A stretch of 64,000 nt of DNA from Microbacterium maritypicum. GTDB lineage: Bacteria; Actinomycetota; Actinomycetes; Actinomycetales; Microbacteriaceae. The notes under the pieces are model-generated. The model did no database searches and had not been told where the DNA came from. It saw only the letters and a list, made by a program, of their open reading frames with translations. How positions within the stretch are numbered: the stretch's first letter is position 1; every line of letters starts with the position of its first letter. The stretch is taken from NCBI RefSeq assembly GCF_008868125.1, contig NZ_WAAQ01000003.1:186001-250000 (forward strand), in the 5' to 3' direction. Positions 63,742 to 64,000 of this stretch are shown piece after piece. Position numbers and translations under genes: made by a program.

Positions 63742-64000
63742 TGGCGAAGCGCACTGGGCTGGGCCGGGGTATCGGCGCCCTCATCCCCACGACTGATCAG
63801 TCGGAGCGTCCTGTCGACGTGTTCTTCCCTGGCGCGAGCCTGCGACAGGCGAATGCGGAGGCAGTACCCGAGGTCGAAGCCGACGCCGCCGAACTCGAGG
63901 TCGTCCCCGGCATCCACCTGATCCAGGTCGATCCGAACACGATCGTCGCCAACCCCCGTCAGCCGCGAACGCACTTCAACCCCGAAGATCTCGCTGAGCT
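63741..64000 (+). CDS. parB: Chromosome partitioning protein ParB, 3' end outside the window
   Basis: First 86 residues visible: MAKRTGLGRGIGALIPT, the basic motif that contacts ParA, then a variable acidic linker and the start of the ParB N-terminal domain with IQVDPNTIVANPRQPRTHFN, just before the CTPase boxes. ATG 63741 lies 6 nt after AGGAG; ATG 63738 in frame is the alternative. Overlaps the parA stop by one base. ParB binds the parS sites upstream and spreads as a CTP clamp. Confidence 0.95.
   Translation, partial: MAKRTGLGRGIGALIPTTDQSERPVDVFFPGASLRQANAEAVPEVEADAAELEVVPGIHLIQVDPNTIVANPRQPRTHFNPEDLAE

Overview
The window is GC-rich DNA from the origin of replication of an actinobacterium, most likely a Microbacterium or close Microbacteriaceae relative. 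That assignment is inferred from gene content and order, not from a database match. The evidence is the order gyrA-gyrB-dciA-recF-dnaN-oriC-dnaA-rpmH-rnpA-yidD-yidC-khpB-rsmG-parA-parB, the actinobacterial cell-wall signalling operon fhaA-fhaB-pstP-rodA-pbpA-pknA-pknB, and the presence of crgA, NucS (actinobacterial and archaeal mismatch repair), a class E sortase and a DUF3566 protein behind gyrA.

Layout. 1-24.8 kb is an accessory and housekeeping arm. It holds regulator/transporter pairs (LacI/MFS, HxlR/MFS, MarR/MMPL, MarR/SDR), a two-component system, NucS, a hendecad-repeat membrane protein, a HAD phosphatase, a cold-shock protein beside a hairpin-rich non-coding stretch, a shikimate-dehydrogenase-like enzyme, an HTH + Clp-N/SRPBCC pair, a ChaA-type antiporter, GNAT and AlkD-like proteins, and one frameshifted membrane gene. 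A 1.9-kb islet (22.9-24.8 kb) lies between two copies of a 16-bp direct repeat next to tRNA-Leu. It carries a truncated secreted-type protein, a small membrane protein and a broken TIR-domain gene.

25.0-33.9 kb is the FHA / PP2C phosphatase / RodA / PBP / Ser-Thr kinase operon that couples peptidoglycan sensing (PASTA domains) to wall synthesis. 33.9-47.9 kb carries pabA, a small membrane protein, sortase E, crgA, rhomboid, cyclophilin, NUDIX, amidohydrolase, M24 peptidase, HNH, GNAT, tRNA-Ala and tRNA-Ile, a second two-component system with a DUF4097 protein, and a VIT1-like transporter. 47.9-57.6 kb is gyrA to dnaA on the minus strand, with oriC (55.75-56.25 kb) between dnaN and dnaA. From 57.9 kb the plus strand carries rpmH to rsmG, then a 1.8-kb gene-free region rich in parS sites, then parA and the start of parB.

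Two features stand out. First, eight parS sites (TGTTTCACGTGAAACA or one-base variants) fall in 2.5 kb; one forms the first codons of parA, and one abuts an array of twelve perfect 9-bp repeats. Second, many genes have a TANNNT -10 element only 6-7 nt before the start codon, which implies leaderless transcripts; several of these promoters carry inverted-repeat operators. No CRISPR array, insertion sequence, prophage or intact defence operon was found.
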